Shown piece by piece: positions 23,407-33,757 of a stretch of DNA of 64,000 bases. Both the position numbers and the translations under genes were made by a program. The notes under the pieces were generated by a model. It was not told the DNA's origin. It saw nothing but the letters and a program-made list of their open reading frames with translations, and made no database searches. Each line of letters begins with the position of its first letter. Position 1 is the first letter of the stretch. Source of the DNA: Vigna angularis (taxonomy: Eukaryota > Streptophyta > Magnoliopsida > Fabales > Fabaceae); contig NC_068973.1 in the NCBI RefSeq assembly GCF_016808095.1, positions 13,884,501 to 13,948,500 on the forward strand. Reading direction: 5' to 3'.

Positions 23407-26400
23407 TCATATCCTTTGTAGTTTTTCTTCCCCAGTTAACCATCTTGTAAGCCAACTCGGATCATCGGCAAAGAATTTACAAGATCTGGGAATGATCCCA
23501 AGGTCCGCACCAACTTGGTCATACTCCTTTAGAGCTGCTTCCATTTCTGTCGCAACGCTAGTATCATTAACAATTTCATATGAACTCGTGCTTAAAGCAT
23601 CTGCGTAGTGTTGCTCCCTCTCAGAGTCATTTTGGAAAAGTTACATGGCAGGTCCCTGCATGCATGCCAAGGATAAAGGCGGTAAAAACTACATTTTGGC
23701 AGCAAACATGCATATCACATCCTAATAAAGATGCTATTTTATCTGCTTCATTTCATATTTATTTCTTTGTCATTTCTTATTAAAAATATAACATGCCAAT
23801 CAACCCAGCATGTACTTAAACTAAAGGAGAGATTTGTACCTCTGACAGCGCTTTCTTTGAAGCAAGCAATGGTAAGTGTTTCATACATAAGTCCAGATAC
23901 AAAGTACTAGTTATGTGGGCATGTTTATATTTCTCACGGTTAAAGCACATACCTGACATAGCTCGGCATAATGTTTATATATCTCACTGCTTTCATCTTG
24001 ATCGCCGAGGAGACTACCTCCATACAACCCATTCGCCTCATTTGCTGTGGTCATTGCAAGGTACCTACCAGATTAAAAGTATAAAAAGAGCATCATCTGT
24101 AAACTGAACAAGCTAAAGGCATCAAGTGAGAACAAAGATTGTGGGACTGTCTACAGTGTTAATATGCCGGAAGAGACAACACTGGATTCCCAACCAATGA
24201 AGAATGGGATTTCAGGTAGTTATAAATACAGTAGATCCTAAACAAGCACTTTATAAATTTTTAAAAGAAATCCTTCATTCATTATAATTTAAACCAACTG
24301 TAGCATGAACTTACTTCTTAATTGTAGAAAATAAACAAGTTTAGAATTATTCGTGGTCACTTAAAATATTAAGAGCACCAGCTCAACTTAACGGATCAAA
24401 TTCAAATGCACCAAGCCTGTTCCCCATTATCAGCATGGCAGCTATGTCTAGAGCTAAAAAAATCACAACGCAAAATGTAAACATACAAATGAGTTTTATA
24501 GCGACCTACAGTGCAAACGTTAGCCAACAGAAAAATAATCAAATGGGATACTGATCATCAAAGGAAAAATGGAAGGTGCAATGAAGTCACACAAGGATAA
24601 TGAACTTTTAAGATACATACCTTTGGAAAACATCCTCTTCATTCATATCACTGCCAGAAGAAAGCCAATTCAAGTCACAAAATCCATTAGCATGAGATCC
24701 TTCAACGTCAGTTTCATGAGAAGCTACTTTTGCAGCAGAGGAACCCTCTTCGTACTTTCTCTGGCCAAAAAGCCAATTCGGACTTTTTAGCTGTATCTCA
24801 CTGGGGATTAACAAACAATCATTGTCTCGACATGTGTTACCTCAAGTTACTTAGATCACTGAATAGCTTTTGCATCTCACACTAGTCAGAAATTCTACCC
24901 ACTATTTCCATACAAAATGATGTACATGGTTAGGGTGGAAGGAATGGCTTAAATGGCAACTAAGTTTAAACAGAAATTACATTCATCTAGAAATGGTGAT
25001 TCTAATCTTACTTTCAAGAGAGATTGTCTTCTAAATAATCTACCAAAATTATCAACCGGATTAATGGATTGCTTCTATTTGATGTTGTTTGACATCAGAG
25101 GGAGTTGATTGAAAGGAATCCAACTTTTTGCTGCTTGTGTTAGTTAGAATCTGAACTGAACATGCGGTGAATTATTCAATCATAATCACAAAATTTAATA
25201 GGCCTTCATAAACCAATCAAACAAAACTATCTCAATTAGATTCCTGAGCATTGATAGAAAATTAGTTGAAGGGACAGAAGCTAAAAAGCACAGGACAATA
25301 TGGCATGCGGACCAATTATGTCAGAGACCCAAAAAGTAGAAGAAGAAACAGGGAAAATGAGAGAATATATGGATTATTTCAAAAATGAAACAGAAAATAC
25401 ACTAGGATGGTGATTTCTACTGCCGCATCCTCTAGACAAGTTAGCACCTTCAAGCCATAACAGAATTCCACAATATATTTTCGTATCCTCTCTTCTCATT
25501 CTCCTCCCATTTATATTCCCACTACTTCTCACACCTTAACTAATTTTGTTACACCCTTTGCCACATCAGCATTTTTATTCACACCCTTGTTTCTCCTCTC
25601 CTGCACTCTCCAAATCCCGGGCCTAGTTTCAAAATGTAAGCCCACATTTCCAGTCCTAACAAATTATTTTTGAAATGATAAAACCGGTCAAGTAAGTACT
25701 AAGAAGCAGGGAGAGACAAAATCAGCTACTTTTGTCTTATAATAAGAACCAAAGCTACAGGAACTGGTCTTTAAGTGGAATGGCAATAAAATTTCTAATA
25801 TTTACATATGCATGTCAGAAAATCACGAGAAAAGGGAAGCAGTCTATAAAAAGTACAATAAACGAGAAATAAAATCATTAAACAGCAACTCAGAATAAGA
25901 GAAATTACGCTGCATCAGGTGCCACTCCTCTGTTTCCAGAACTCCCACCTGGTCTTTGATCAGGTTCAGAGCATAGTCTTACATTTTTAATTGTACTACA
26001 GGTCTTCAAAATTAACTTGTCAAACGATGTCAACTTTATCCGTAAAAAGTCTTCTCTGCAAGCGGGTATTGGGGTGAATACTATTCCACCACTTTCAGAA
26101 GGCTTAGGATTCGGTTCAGAACTGAAAAATTCAGGAAGAAAATATGAACTGATAAGGAAAATAAACAATAGAAACTGTATTTACATACAAAAGAAATGAG
26201 AAAATCAATTCTAAATATCATAGAAGCATGTGCATGTCACTAATGGATTTTAATATCAGCCAATTTAACTAGGATGACTCACCACTTCTCAGGAATTAGA
26301 TCATCCCCAACCCCAGATACATGGAGATAATAATCTGAATCCAGCTCCCACAGAGCAGGTTTCCCTTCATGTGGTTGGAAGTAACCTAAAAATCTGGAAA

Positions 26401-27083
26401 AAGAACAATATATTAAATATTTAAAATATTAATTATTTATTCAACACTAGATTAACCAAGGGACAGAGGAATAATACAAGTTTATTGCATCTTGCTTTTC
26501 ACCATCTGTGTAACAATTGCTATAATATCCTTTTATGGACTTCAAAAACTCTCTTGATTGTGTTGTTGCTTTCCACTTTCCCTGCCTCTCCGGAAACACC
26601 TGTCATTCACCAAAATATACACACATGTATTATAGCAAACAGCAGAAGAAGACGGAGACTAGATATTTGTGAAGGAGAATCTCATAAAATATGTCATACA
26701 GTATTGTGAGCTGCTGAACCACCATACTGCTGAGCAAGAGCATCCCCATGCTTTGATACATATCCATTAGAGCTGCAGCGATACTACTATCAGGATCCAC
26801 TTTGGGCACATCAGTCAAACCCATTGCATGGAGCTGGCGTCCTAAAGCTTGAAGACCATATGCATACTGGGCAACATTTGTACGGTCCAAGCAGTCAATG
26901 CAGTTGGTACGAAGAACTCCACTCTGAAAATGTGGTGCATCACTACTAAAATTATCTTTTTTATTCTGATGGTTAGTGTCAGTCTCTTTGTCTCGGTTAA
27001 CCACAGAGTTTATCATTTCATTACTGTTCCCAATCCTCACAATATCACCAGAACTAGCTCTCAGATCTCTCAGTGAAGCATCC
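23407..27083 (-). pseudogene. SAC-domain phosphoinositide phosphatase relic, 3' exons only
   Basis: Seven exons with good GT/AG borders join into the C-terminal half of a plant SAC protein: 27083-26700, 26599-26478, 26393-26283, about 26124-25911, about 24802-24613, about 24063-23951, and 23655-23407. The first holds the catalytic CX5R motif (CLDRTNV). The next two give 'VFPERQGKWKATTQ' and 'FLGYFQPHEGKPALWEL', and the last ends with 'DDPSWLTRWL'. Plant SAC1-5 enzymes dephosphorylate PI(3,5)P2 on vacuolar membranes. Lesions: a missing G near 26738-26742 (run of four instead of five) shifts frame after 'MDMYQSMG'; TAA at 23641-23643 interrupts the last exon; and no exon upstream of 27083 is recognisable. 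It is therefore 5'-truncated and dead. The right arm lacks it entirely. Confidence 0.85.
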
Positions 27084-28260
27084 CTAACAAAATAAAGAAT
27101 TAGTTGAAAACATAAATAGAACTTCCATTCTCTAAAGCAACATGTTGCACTTTTACAATTATGATAAAATAAAACTGCAGTAGCATTCTGTTAGGCTGTC
27201 AGCCCAGTACACAGACAAACCCAGTCAAAGATTGATATTCTTAGTAATAGGTTTGAGCTGTTAGTTTTACGGTTCCGTTTGTTGTTTGGTCCTAGGCCAC
27301 ACTTCACGTGATAAGGAATCTTCAAGTGGTACAAATTTGAGAATAAATTCTCTTCGAGAAAGAGGGTATGATAAAGTATTATCTCCTAAACATATAAACA
27401 TATATGAGAAGAATTTGAGGAAGAACATTTGTCATTCAAAGGATCTATGACAAGGTCAAAGATAACACGAAGGAGGAAAATAAAAAACATGAAGATCATG
27501 AACACAATTATAGAATAATTTAAGAAATTAAATAAATTTTAATTTTATTTTAATTTTACAAAATGTTAAATTTGTTGGGCGACCCAATCAGTGTTTGTTA
27601 GGCGAGTGGGCTTTCCTAAGTGAAAGTGAAAGTTTGCATCTTTCATTTTCTGTGATTTTTGTGTTGTGGACGTTATTTTAGGATTTCGAGGTATTTTTAA
27701 ACTTATATACCTATATATAGAGATACTAAAAGTTGATGTAAACACTTGAGTCATATTATATGTATTTGTACTTTTTGAGAAAAGATTTTATTCGTTCTTG
27801 TATTAGAACTTTAATTCTTATCAAAGACTAAGATATTTGTGGCGAATCTTCACTTGACTTATCATTGTGCTAGATTAGATTGTGGCATCTCCATCTCTCT
27901 TATTCCGCATTCTTTATTCTCCATACTTTTTCCTAAACAAGATCGTATCATTGAGTATTAGAGCAAAGTTCTGGTTTGAATTGTTTCTCTTAGTTAGTAT
28001 TGTAATTAGAAAAAACATCTTTAGAATCTTCCTAATTAGAGAAAATAGATGTATAATCTTCTATTTTATTTTGTTTTCTTAATTTTCCTATTTCTCTTTT
28101 TAGGAGAATTTGATTGTTATAAAAGAAGATATGAAAATGTATTTTTCATGATTAAGAATAACAAAATCAGTCCTATTTTCAAGATATCAATTCATACTTT
28201 ATACTTCATATCAATATCAATTCATAAACTTTATACGATTCATATAAATCATTCATAATT
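27084..28260. other. AT-rich spacer with a short segment shared with the right side
   Basis: No gene. The stretch 27084-27470 is unique. Bases 27470-27607 recur inverted at 49957-50085. Beyond 27608 the two sides differ because an LTR is inserted on the right. Confidence 0.6.
27470..27607 (+). repeat. Segment shared in inverted orientation with 49957-50085
   Basis: The reverse complement matches the right side from the CCACTCGCC motif through the 'tcctcctt' stretch, with small differences. On the right it is joined directly to the PPR 5' flank. On the left the 4.95-kb SAC region lies between. Confidence 0.9.
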
Positions 28261-29003
28261 ATCAATAATCAACATAACGTTCAACCAACATTTATCATAT
28301 TTATTATAACAACGGTCGTTCATAACAAACCAATCAGCATACGTTTCATGCATACAGTTCATATCATACTTTCATACATCATACAGTATCAATTAAATTA
28401 ATAAGCTTCCCTTACCTCTAAAATGTGAACGGACGTTCTCAATGCAGAAACACAACCTCTCTACCACAGTTCCTTCGCTCGTTAAACCAAACAGTCCAGT
28501 TTCACAAACCGAACGGTTCTTCTTGAAGCCCTTGTCACCAGTAGTCCTTCTATGGTGTCGGAATCGTGATCGGAGGAGATGAAACGGTGGTGATCTTAGA
28601 GAGAAGGTGGGGAAATCGTAGAGAGAAGGAGGAGAGAAAAGAATTCTCCAGAATTCGGAGAGGAGTGTGCGTGTAGAGAGAGAGAAGAGTTTTTCTGAGA
28701 ACGCATGTTTTGTTTCCAGCGCCGAACGAACGTCCTCTCTTTGGCGGACACGTGCTTTCCACTACCGATTCCCGACTTCCCCCGGTACGACACCTGGCGT
28801 TCATCAATGAAATGCTACGTTCTGCGAGTGACACGCGGACTGCACAGCGCTGTGCACTCCAGGCTCCATGCAGCACGACACATGGTGTCCGCTGTTGAAA
28901 TGCTTCTTCCTACGGCTGCCACGTACGTTGTTGAGGTGTCTCGTTCTCCAGCTGCCACGCGTACTCCAGCGTACGTTATTTTCCAGGGTCTTACACTATT
29001 TTA
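28260..29003 (-). mobile_element. Partial gypsy LTR, related to the chromovirus LTRs
   Basis: Read on the minus strand it begins TGTAAGACCC at about 29003. It shares blocks with the complete element's LTR: the 'gagagaaggaggagaga' region, the 'aagcttcccttacc' block near 28405, and (C)GAACG motifs. The other end could not be placed, so it is probably truncated. The 28.55-28.88 kb open frames are within this LTR and not genes. Confidence 0.55.
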
Positions 29004-29225
29004 AAAAGTTAATCTTATTTTATTTGTTGAAATTATTGGATTATTCGTTATTAGACTATTACTAAATTATCAACAAAATTTAATTTTATATTTGAGAAGT
29101 ATATGTAAAAGTATAAAAATGCTAGAAATCTTATATTCTTAAATAATAAGATAAATTTTCACATTTATTAAATAGCTATGCAGAATGAACTAAACTTAAA
29201 ATTTATTTATTAAAATAGTGTATTT

Positions 29226-29430
29226 GTAAGATTGTTCTATCTGTTAAGATTTGATTTAAAACTTAATAATAGCGTCTTATCTTCTTCTTTTTTTCTGTAC
29301 TGTGTATCGTGAACCAAGGGATAGTTGCAACTGGTTTTGGATGCATTGGAAATTCGAAGCCAAAGCAGTCCACGCCTCAAATAAGGAATCTTCTCGCGAG
29401 GTGACCAAAAAAAGGTTTATTTTATCTGAA
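29226..29430 (+). repeat. 205-bp exact direct repeat of 46624-46828
   Basis: Base-for-base identical by eye over 205 bp, in the same orientation as the copy on the right side. Here the sequence continues upstream into AT-rich DNA. At the right copy the upstream side is the outer edge of the complete retrotransposon's LTR. This copy therefore shows the empty insertion site (…tattt|GTAAG). Confidence 0.95.
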
Positions 29431-29433
29431 GCG

Positions 29434-29690
29434 TGACATTCCCTCCAACTACAAAAATTTTCGTCCTCGAAAATTAGGACGGGGAATCGAACAGATGAGG
29501 ATATAAGTCCTTCATAGTATCTTCCACTTCCCAAGTAGAGTCGACCTTCTTCTAGTCCCATATGATTTTTACCAATCTGACTGCTTTGTAGTATTTTAGT
29601 GATGCTATCTTTAATTCTAACGGGTTGTATTTCCAGCGTTATTCTCATCACTTTATAAAAGAGATTGTCGAAGTCTAAGCACATCCTGAT
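29434..29690 (-). pseudogene. Fragment of gypsy pol C-terminus with polypurine tract
   Basis: The minus strand encodes a degenerate version of the integrase/chromodomain C-terminus ('[27 protein letters not shown]' spans stop and PPT when compared with the intact element). It then reads 'gaaaatttttgtagttggaggg', the same PPT context as at 33.69 and 39.05 kb. Where the LTR should begin, only TGTCAC remains before the 205-bp segment, so the LTR is missing. Confidence 0.8.
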
Positions 29691-29927
29691 GTGTAGTGTT
29701 GCCTCCCACTACTCACATAATAAACCCATCCTGGTAGTTCCCACCACTCAAAGAGCTTATCAGGGCAACTTCAACCACTCATACGAGGAGATAATTTTGG
29801 ATCATCATGCACATCACATAACTCACACCAAAACCAGGGCGTATTTACACTCATCCTCATAGCAAGAGATCCTCTATAATTTAAATATTTCATACTCCCA
29901 AAATGTGGTAAAATCGCATACTAAATA

Positions 29928-29968
29928 TTTTTATTATTATTATTATTATTATTTTTTATTATTATTTT

Positions 29969-30003
<35 letters not shown>

Positions 30004-30032
30004 TTTTATTTATTTTATTTTATTTTTTTTTT
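29928..30032. repeat. ATT/ATTT microsatellite
   Basis: An uninterrupted run of (tta/att)n changing to (attt)n and then T-rich sequence, just upstream of the WOX-like gene's promoter. Confidence 0.9.
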
Positions 30033-30097
30033 AACCGCTACTATTGAAGGTTCCGGTATACATGACCGGAACTGTGAGCACAGTGAGGTTCTTTGGC

Positions 30098-30103
30098 TAT
30101 AAG
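30098..30103 (+). promoter_or_regulatory. Candidate TATA box of the WOX-like gene
   Basis: TATAAG follows a GC-rich stretch and is followed 30-40 bases later by a purine-rich leader (agagagagaga). A GTAAG donor at 30266 or 30309 and an AG acceptor near 30913 bracket a T-rich 5' UTR intron. Confidence 0.5.
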
Positions 30104-30931
30104 TAAGGCGTTAGCCGCGTTAGGCGACACTTCGAAACGTTGAGATTTTCAGAGCACGTGAGAGAGAGAGATAGTGAGAAAGTGAGATCTGAGCATCGAG
30201 GGTTCTGAGTGTGAAAACTTTGCGAGATCTGAACAACTGAGTGTGGTAGATCGGAGAGTCTTCCGGTAAGCTTCGATCTTGAAGTTCCAGAGCTTTGCTC
30301 CGACTCGAGTAAGTACTTCTTTTCTCTTATCTCTTCTTTTCCTTTACTCAGCTTCTCCTTCTTCTTTACTTCTCGCTTCTTTTCTTTCCTTTCTTATTTC
30401 TGCTTCCTTTCATGTACTTTTCTTTTTCTTTTTCTGAGCTTTTATTTCCCGCAATTATTTTCTGCCATCTTCTTTACTTTCCACTTGTTATTTTTACTTA
30501 TGCTCCTGCATTTACTTTCTTCTTCTTCTATTTTCCTTTTATTAACTAAAACTAAGAACACCCTGTCTTAACAAAGATAAGGGGTATATCGGCTGGAAAC
30601 CAGACGTTAATCTCCCTTCGTTTGAAGGTATGGCAGAGACAATCGGGTAGAACAACGCCACGTACCCCATAAAAACAGAAAACTTTAAAACGAGAAATTT
30701 ATTTGTATGAACCAGACATGGACAATTGACATAGATCCGTTTAGGAACCTTTGCGAGGACCGTGAAACAGATCTGAGACTGGACACTAAAACAACAATGA
30801 TTGGCTGGACAAAAGAACCTAAAAGGGAACAAAACAAATAAAGAAAACACTGAATATTTTTTTTTTTTTTTTTTGCCCTTTTTATTTTATTTTATTATTT
30901 CATTATGCTTTAGAAATATTTTGAGAGGAAG

Positions 30932-31471
30932 ATGAATGAGATGGAGATGGAGAGGTACACCAGTCAGCGGTGGAGACCTACTGATGATCAGGTCAAAATG
31001 ATGACCAATATCTTCAGCTACGGGGTCACACATCCCAGCAGAGCCCAAGTTGTCGAGATTGCGTCTCGACTAAGGGCCTTTGGAGAAGTCAGTGAATATA
31101 ATGTACACTGCTGGTTCAACAATCATGGTAACCGAGTCAGGCGCTGGCAAGCCGACTTAGACCCCACTGGCACCCTATTTTCTCAGCTGCCGCTGTACAT
31201 GTATGGTAAGAACCCTAATTATCACTATTTTTGGTTTGAATTTTACTCTTCCTTCTCCATTATTGACACAATTTCTTTGTTGGAAGAATATGACTGGGTA
31301 ATTATGAGGGCGCCGAGGTTGCTGAATTTGTTCCCAGTTCCGATCATCATTGACGATGACAGAGACGTACGACAAATCCCTCCACCCATGCTTCTCACAT
31401 TCCGAACCAGAGCTCCTTCGACGGAGCTCTCCCTTAGGCCACCACAACCAGCTCGAGAATTTTTTCACTAA
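30932..31471 (+). CDS. WUSCHEL-related homeobox (WOX)-like protein, divergent
   Basis: A 179-codon frame. Residues 13-73 form a WOX-type homeodomain: RWRPT at 13-17 opens helix 1, 'THPSRAQVVEIASRLRAFGEV' matches helix 2 with the extra WOX loop, and helix 3 has W61-F62-x-N64-H65 and R68. Homeodomain invariants W48, F49, N51 and R55 are kept. The position-50 Gln is Asn and the usual Lys/Arg 53 is Gly. WOX proteins are nuclear transcription factors controlling stem cells and organ initiation. The C-terminus has 'TELSLRP' (164-170), faintly like a WUS-box/EAR motif. An 81-nt AT-rich stretch (31206-31286) with GTAAG and AG ends is in frame, so it could be an optional intron. The gene lies among gypsy fragments and may be a transposon-captured paralogue. 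Confidence 0.65.
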   Translation: MNEMEMERYTSQRWRPTDDQVKMMTNIFSYGVTHPSRAQVVEIASRLRAFGEVSEYNVHCWFNNHGNRVRRWQADLDPTGTLFSQLPLYMYGKNPNYHYFWFEFYSSFSIIDTISLLEEYDWVIMRAPRLLNLFPVPIIIDDDRDVRQIPPPMLLTFRTRAPSTELSLRPPQPAREFFH

Positions 31472-32040
31472 ATATTATTATTTAATGGTCTGTAATATTA
31501 ACGATCAGCATCGATCGAACCCCGAACATCTTTTATTTGCTTTTGTTTATTTGCTTATTTGCGTCTTTTATGGACTGTAATATTTATCTGCTTTACTTTT
31601 TATGTTTGCCCGTTTAACGTGTGTGGTACCATTTTCACACGAACATTATGGTATCTGGTTATAACTTATGAGGTTTGAAAAATATGTGTAGTCTCCATGG
31701 CCTTAAAGGCCTAAATTAATGAATTATATGGTTTTTGTCTTATTTCCGAAAATAAGATTTACTTTCTTCGAATATAACTCTCCTCTTTATACTCTTAAGC
31801 TAACACATTCTTATAATGTTCCAAATATGAAACAAGAGTGCGTAAAATTATATCCTTCAAGTGTCTACACACATTATACCACTAACCGCGTTAGAGAATA
31901 TAACCAATAAAGCAGCATAATTGAATTTGAGATACCCGAACTCGTATATCACAATTTCTATTGAATTAATACTACAAAACACACGGCTCCATTACTAACA
32001 TCCGTCAAGACTTCCTTGTTCGCGATTAGCTCTAAACCCT
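31472..32040. other. Downstream flank of the WOX-like gene
   Basis: T-rich sequence that probably holds the 3' UTR (31472-31700). No other gene recognised. Confidence 0.45.
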
Positions 32041-32300
32041 GCAGGTCGGGAAACACCAACTACTTTTGACCATAGTCAAAAAGAATACGGTTGATAGTCA
32101 ACCAATCCATTCCCAGCATGACATCCATGCCTTCATGCTTTCGAGTTGTCCTATCCGTCTGGCCGTTCATTCTCCCATATTATACTTACGTTTTAAGTCT
32201 CCGTTCCTCCCACAATGAATACCTGACTTTACTCCTAACAACTGGGAACACGTTGATCGAAAGCGTTGTCCCCCACACTCAAAACATTTTACGGTCTCTT
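32041..32300 (-). pseudogene. Degenerate gypsy gag/protease remnant
   Basis: The block 32060-32130 aligns with 42150-42220 of the complete element (protease-end 'GMDWL...NRIL' codons). The block 32150-32250 aligns with 42570-42660 (second zinc knuckle). Roughly 330 bp between these blocks is missing. It is much older than the neighbouring integrase/LTR fragment and lies on the opposite strand. Confidence 0.7.
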
Positions 32301-32430
32301 TCTGTCCAGACCGACCGACAGTCACCAAAAATTTTGGTTGACACCTACCAGAACAGAAGGTAGTACTGAACGATCATAAGGTGTCCTTCTTAGATTATCA
32401 TTGTTCCTTAAAGATATGGCTCCTCTTTTT

Positions 32431-33709
32431 GTCTTAGCATACACCCTGGTATGACTAAGATGTATCAAGACCTCAGGAACTCATTCTGGTGGCCAGGAAT
32501 GAAGAGTGATGTTGCACGTTTTGTGGCATCTTGCTTAACGTGCCAACGAGCCAAAGCTGAACATCAGAGACCTGGCGGTCTACTTCAGCAGTTAGAGATT
32601 CCAGAATGGAAGTGGGACAGCATTGCGATGGACTTCGTGACTCACTTACCTCGAACGGTCAGAAATCATGATTCAGTATGGGTAATTGTGGATCGACTGA
32701 CGAAGAGTGCTCATTTCCTAGCAGTCAATCTAAAGATGTCAATGACGAACCTGGCTAAGCTTTATATCCAAGAAATTGTTCGCCTGCATGGAGTTCCATC
32801 CAGCATTGTTTCAGACCGAGACACGAGGTTTACTTCTCGGTTCTGGCGATCATTACAAAGTGAGCTCGGTAGTAAACTTCAAATGAGTTCGGCCTATCAT
32901 CCTCAGACAGACGGTCAGTCCGAGAGAACCATTCAGACGCTTGAAGACTTATTGAGGGCGTGTGTCCTAGATCACATGGGCGTCTGGGATGAAGTCTTGC
33001 CTTTAGTGGAGTTCACATACAACAACAGTTTTCAAGCCAGTATAGGAATGGCTCCTTTTGAAGCTCTATATGGAAGGAAATGCCGAACGCCTTTGTGTTG
33101 GTTTCAGGAAGGGGAAAAGGTGTTAACAGGACCAGAACTCATTCAGCAGACGACTGAGAAGGTGAAGCTGATTCAAGAGAGGTTAAAAACGTCCAGGAGT
33201 CGACAAAAATCTTATGCCGACAAGAGGAGAAGACCCTTGGAGTTCGATGCAGGAGATCATGTCTTCCTTAGACTACACCCGACCACTGGTGTAGGGAGAG
33301 CTATCCGACCAAAGAAGTTGTCTCCCAAATTCATCGGACCTTATCAAATCTTAAGGAAGATTGGACCAGTTGCATACGAGTTGTCTTTGCCGCCTCAGTT
33401 ATCAAACTTGCACCCAGTCTTTCACGTTTCTCAACTTCGTAAGTACGTATCCGATCCTTCTCATGTATTGGAGTTGGAGAATATTCGTCTTCGTCAAGAT
33501 CATACGTTGGAAATGCAGCCGGTACGCATTGAAGATAGCAACACCAAGTACTACAAGAGGAAAGCAGTCAGATTGGTAAAAGTCGTCTGGGACGAGAAGA
33601 CGGGCGACTCTACTTGGGAAGTGGAAGATGCTATGAAAGATTTATATCCCCATCTGTTCGAGACTCCGTCCTAATTTTCGAGGACGAAAATTTTTGTAGT
33701 TGGGGGGAA
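32431..33709 (+). pseudogene. 5'-truncated chromovirus: integrase and chromodomain end of pol
   Basis: The open frame 32451-33674 encodes 407 residues that match the last part of the complete gag-pol except for one His/Arg difference seen. It carries integrase DDE-region motifs ('[13 protein letters not shown]', '[10 protein letters not shown]', '[11 protein letters not shown]') and the chromodomain-like tail ('[16 protein letters not shown]'). The upstream gag, protease, RT and RNase H are absent. The match to the complete element stops abruptly at 32431. A PPT precedes the LTR at 33710. It is the left arm of the inner palindrome. Confidence 0.9.
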
Positions 33710-33719
33710 TGTGAGGACT

Positions 33720-33757
<38 letters not shown>

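Noticed and set aside
29905..30102. Tyr/Phe/Leu/Ile-rich frame that looks like a membrane peptide
   Set aside because: It is the translation of the ATT/ATTT microsatellite.
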